Translations under genes and position numbers: made by a program
From: Nonomuraea cypriaca
GTDB taxonomy: Bacteria > Actinomycetota > Actinomycetes > Streptosporangiales > Streptosporangiaceae
Direction of reading: 5' to 3'
Assembly: GCF_015645445.1 (NCBI RefSeq)
Contig: NZ_JADOGI010000111.1
Location: forward strand, 1 to 33,922
Length of the DNA stretch: 33,922 nt
Notes under the pieces: model-generated
What the model was told of the DNA's origin: nothing
Database searches by the model: none
What the model saw: only the letters and a program-made list of their open reading frames with translations
Shown here: one piece after another, positions 31,088 to 33,922 of the stretch
Position numbering within the stretch: the first letter of the stretch is position 1
Layout: each line of letters begins with the position of its first letter

Positions 31088-33913
31088 GTGAGCCTCTTGA
31101 CGGACCTGGCACGGTACCCCGCAGTCTTCGAACCCGGCGACCCGCCCAGGTCCGGTCATGTGACCTTCCTCGACCCAGGCGGCGCGGACACCGTGACCGC
31201 GGCCGGGCAGGAGGGCGGGCCGATCGTCGTCCGGCCGGTGCCGGCCACCAGGGTGCCGGTGGGCGAGGCGGTCGCCGCCCTGGCCAGGGCCCGTACGGAC
31301 GCCTCGGCCCACCCGTCGGTGCGGTTCTGGGGCGCGGTCGCGCTCGCCGGTCTCCAGCTCGTCGCGCGCGGCCGGGTGCTGCCCGGGGTGTCGGCGGGCG
31401 ACCACGACGCGTGGCGGGCCGGGCCGCTGGACGAGGCCGACGTGCGGCGCATCCGCGAGCTGGCCGCCGCCATGCCGGCCGAGGCCCGCACCATCCCCCT
31501 CGACCCGGCGCCGGGCGAGATGCGGCCGGCCGAGGCTCAGCAGGCGAAGGCGGAAAGCGAGGCGCGGCCGGCCGAGGCGGAGCCAGGTGAGGAGGCGGAG
31601 CCAGGTGAGGTGGGGTCCGGTGAGGTGCGGCTGGCCGAGGCGGAGCCGCTGGTGCGGGCCTTCCTCGACGCCGTCGCCGACGCCCTGCCGCGCTCGCCCG
31701 GCGCCGTACGGGCCACCGGCACCACCGCCTACGCCGCCGCCGCGCCCGTCAAGGTGCCGCACCTGCGCCGCTGGGCCGAGGAGGTCTCGGCCGGGCTGGA
31801 CTCCGGCGTGCGGCTGTCGCTGCGGCTGGAGGCCGACGACCTGGCCGCCTCCGAGTTCCGCGCCGTCGTCCAGCTCCACAGCCTCGCCGACCCCTCCCTC
31901 GTCGTCGACGCCGGCGAGCTGTGGCAGGGCAACGACCCAGGGTTCGGCCCCCGGGCCAGGATCGAGGCCACCCTGGCCGTCCGCCGAGCCGCCCGCGCCT
32001 GGCCCCGCCTGGAACGCCTGCTCGACAACGCCGTACCCGACGAGCTGTCCCTCACCGGCGGCGACGTCGAGGACCTGCTCGCCGGCGCCGCAGAACGCCT
32101 GGCCGCGACCGGGGTCGAGGTGCACTGGCCGCGGGCGCTCGTCCGCGGCCTCAGCGCCCGCGCCGTCGTCGGCGAGCGCGACCCGGCGCCGTCCGACCTG
32201 CCGTCGTTCCTCGGCGGGCACCACCTGACCAGCTTCGACTGGCAGCTCGCCCTCGGCGGCGAGCCGCTCACCGCCGCCGAGATGGACCGGCTCGCCGAGG
32301 CCCACCGCCCCGTCGTGCGTCTTCGCGACCAGTGGGTGCTCATCGACCCCGACCTGGCCCGCAAGGCCCGCCAGCGCGACCTCAAGCCGCTGACCGGGCT
32401 CGAAGCGCTCGGCGCCGCCCTGACCGGGTCCGTCGAGGTCGACGGCGAGCAGGTGCCGGTCGAGCCCACCGCGTGGCTGCGCGAGCTGCGCGAACGCCTC
32501 GCCCGGCCCGCCGACGCGGGCCCGCCTGCCGGGCTGGCCGCCACCCTGCGCGACTACCAGCTGGCCGGGCTGCGCTGGCTGGTCCAGATGACCTCGCTCG
32601 GGCTGGGCGGCTGCCTGGCCGACGACATGGGCCTGGGCAAGACCATCACGCTCATCGCGCTGCACCTGCACCGCGCCGGCACCGGACCGACGCTCGTGGT
32701 GTGTCCCGCCTCACTGCTGGGCAACTGGGAACGAGAGATCACCCGGTTCGCGCCCGGCGTCCCGGTACGCCGCTTCCACGGCACGAACCGCGACCTGGCC
32801 GCGGAGGGGTTCGTGCTGACCACGTATGCCACCATGCGGCTGGACGCGGCCCGGCTGGCCGCGCATCCCTGGGGCCTGCTCGTGGCCGACGAGGCCCAGC
32901 ACGTCAAGAACCCCGCCTCCGGCACCGCCAAGGCGCTGCGCGAGATCCCCGCCGCCGCCCGCGTCGCGCTGACCGGCACCCCCGTGGAGAACAACCTGTC
33001 GGAGCTGTGGGCCATCCTCGACTGGACCACGCCGGGGCTGCTCGGGCCGCTGGGCAGGTTCAGGGCGCGGTGGGCCAAACCGGTCGAGTCCGGCGACGGC
33101 GAGGCGGCCACGCGGCTGTCGCGGCTGGTGGGGCCGTTCCTGCTGCGCCGCCGCAAGAGCGACCCCGGCATCGCGCCCGAGCTGCCGCCCAAGACGGAGA
33201 CCGACCGTCCCGTCGCGCTCACCACCGAGCAGGCCGGTCTGTACGAGGCCGTCGTACGCGAGATCATGACCCAGATCCGCGACGTCGGCGGCATGGCCAG
33301 GCGCGGCCTCGTCGTCAAGCTGCTCACCGGGCTCAAGCAGATCTGCAACCACCCCGCCCACTACCTGCACGAGGCCGCCCCGCGCCTGCCCGGCCGCTCA
33401 GGCAAGCTGGAGCTGCTCGACGAGCTCGTCGACACCATCGTCGCCGAGGACGGCGCCGTGCTGGTGTTCACCCAGTACGTCGCCATGGCCAGGCTCCTCG
33501 AACGGCACCTGACCTCCCGGGGCGTGGCCACCCAGCTGCTGCACGGCGGCACCCCGGTCGCCCGCCGCGAGGAGATGGTGCGGCGCTTCCAGGACGGGCA
33601 GGCGCCGGTGTTCCTGCTGTCGCTCAAGGCCGCGGGCACCGGCCTCAACCTCACCCGCGCCGACCACGTCATCCACTACGACCGCTGGTGGAACCCTGCC
33701 GTCGAGGACCAGGCCACCGACCGCGCCTACCGCATCGGCCAGACACGGCCCGTCCAGGTGCACCGCCTGATCGCCGAAGGCACCATCGAGGACCGCATCG
33801 CCGGGATGCTGGCCGCCAAACGCTCCCTCGCCGACTCCGTGCTGGCCTCCGGCGAGGCCGCGCTCACCGAGCTGACCGACGCCGAACTCGCCGCCCTCGT
33901 GGAGCTCCGATGA
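31088..33913 (+). CDS. SNF2/HepA-family DNA helicase (Swi2/Snf2 ATPase)
   Basis: 941 residues. The N-terminal ~480 residues are the bacterial SNF2-associated part, with an acidic Glu/Pro/Gly-rich linker at about 143-188 (EAEPGEEAEPGEVGSGEV). The ATPase follows: motif I DDMGLGKT with Lys518, motif II DEAQ at 601-604, ALTGTPVENNLSELWAILDW, then helicase C (FTQYVAMARLLERHL, LLSLKAAGTGLNLTRADHVI, ATDRAYRIGQTRPVQVHRLI). Such proteins remodel DNA-protein complexes; the bacterial group is often paired with a SWIM zinc-finger protein. The GTG start has a -10-like TACACT just upstream. The stop overlaps the next start (ATGA). Confidence 0.93.
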   Translation: MSLLTDLARYPAVFEPGDPPRSGHVTFLDPGGADTVTAAGQEGGPIVVRPVPATRVPVGEAVAALARARTDASAHPSVRFWGAVALAGLQLVARGRVLPGVSAGDHDAWRAGPLDEADVRRIRELAAAMPAEARTIPLDPAPGEMRPAEAQQAKAESEARPAEAEPGEEAEPGEVGSGEVRLAEAEPLVRAFLDAVADALPRSPGAVRATGTTAYAAAAPVKVPHLRRWAEEVSAGLDSGVRLSLRLEADDLAASEFRAVVQLHSLADPSLVVDAGELWQGNDPGFGPRARIEATLAVRRAARAWPRLERLLDNAVPDELSLTGGDVEDLLAGAAERLAATGVEVHWPRALVRGLSARAVVGERDPAPSDLPSFLGGHHLTSFDWQLALGGEPLTAAEMDRLAEAHRPVVRLRDQWVLIDPDLARKARQRDLKPLTGLEALGAALTGSVEVDGEQVPVEPTAWLRELRERLARPADAGPPAGLAATLRDYQLAGLRWLVQMTSLGLGGCLADDMGLGKTITLIALHLHRAGTGPTLVVCPASLLGNWEREITRFAPGVPVRRFHGTNRDLAAEGFVLTTYATMRLDAARLAAHPWGLLVADEAQHVKNPASGTAKALREIPAAARVALTGTPVENNLSELWAILDWTTPGLLGPLGRFRARWAKPVESGDGEAATRLSRLVGPFLLRRRKSDPGIAPELPPKTETDRPVALTTEQAGLYEAVVREIMTQIRDVGGMARRGLVVKLLTGLKQICNHPAHYLHEAAPRLPGRSGKLELLDELVDTIVAEDGAVLVFTQYVAMARLLERHLTSRGVATQLLHGGTPVARREEMVRRFQDGQAPVFLLSLKAAGTGLNLTRADHVIHYDRWWNPAVEDQATDRAYRIGQTRPVQVHRLIAEGTIEDRIAGMLAAKRSLADSVLASGEAALTELTDAELAALVELR

Positions 33914-33922
33914 CCCCGATCC
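33910..33922 (+). CDS. Start of the next gene (cut by the window edge)
   Basis: ATG at 33910 overlaps the SNF2 stop (ATGA) and reads MTPI before the sequence ends. The 4-base overlap indicates translational coupling. In related actinomycetes the gene after this helicase usually encodes a SWIM zinc-finger protein, but four residues cannot show that. Confidence 0.5.

Overview
The window is 33.9 kb of very GC-rich DNA with strong third-position GC bias, many GTG/TTG starts and several promoters whose -10 box lies 6-7 bases before the start codon (leaderless transcripts). Mycothiol-type enzymes, a type II argininosuccinate synthase, ECF42 sigma factors with DGPF partners and a rifamycin phosphotransferase all point to a filamentous actinomycete, probably Streptosporangiales or a relative; the genus is inference. 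There is no rRNA, tRNA or CRISPR.

Layout. 1-4.1 kb: a partial GT-C-like membrane protein (-), a lipoprotein esterase and a beta-lactamase-fold serine hydrolase (+), and a PIN-domain remnant. 4.2-6.9 kb: a full-length rifamycin-inactivating phosphotransferase (rph) with a 16-bp palindrome in its promoter. 7.1-9.7 kb: a GNAT enzyme, an internally deleted HAD gene, and a divergent MarR / small ORF-RidA pair. 9.8-14.0 kb: a tautomerase-like/YHS fusion, a divergent LysR / CTP-synthase-like amidotransferase pair, and an MFS exporter next to an Rrf2 regulator. 14.0-20.7 kb: an accessory patch. It holds a broken Tn3-family transposase, a 38-bp Tn3-type terminal inverted repeat, a first ECF42 sigma-factor locus (DUF6069, DGPF, sigma, two RibD-C/DHFR-like reductases), a broken Tn3 resolvase, and end fragments of an IHF-like gene and a methyltransferase. 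20.8-25.6 kb: a 25-codon ORF, argG with an ARG-box-like operator, a second ECF42 locus (DGPF, sigma, mycothiol-dependent DinB-like enzyme) and an SRPBCC protein. 25.9-28.6 kb: a divergent TetR / SDR pair with two matched operators, a conserved hypothetical gene and a deleted RibD-C gene. 28.7-33.9 kb: a DedA - histidine kinase - NarL-type regulator operon, divergent from an SNF2 helicase that overlaps the start of a further gene.

How the parts fit. Most of the window is single-step detoxification or stress functions paired with a local regulator (MarR-RidA, LysR-amidotransferase, Rrf2-MFS, TetR-SDR, two ECF42 loci, rph). Broken genes are unusually common: eight remnants, most clustered around Tn3-family traces, which suggests a gene-exchange hotspot. 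I did not find a clearly new multi-gene system. The strongest unusual signals are the Tn3 relic beside the first ECF42 locus, the duplication of ECF42 loci within 7 kb, the paired TetR operators, and fusion or active-site-altered enzymes (tautomerase-YHS; amidotransferase with Gln for the catalytic His).
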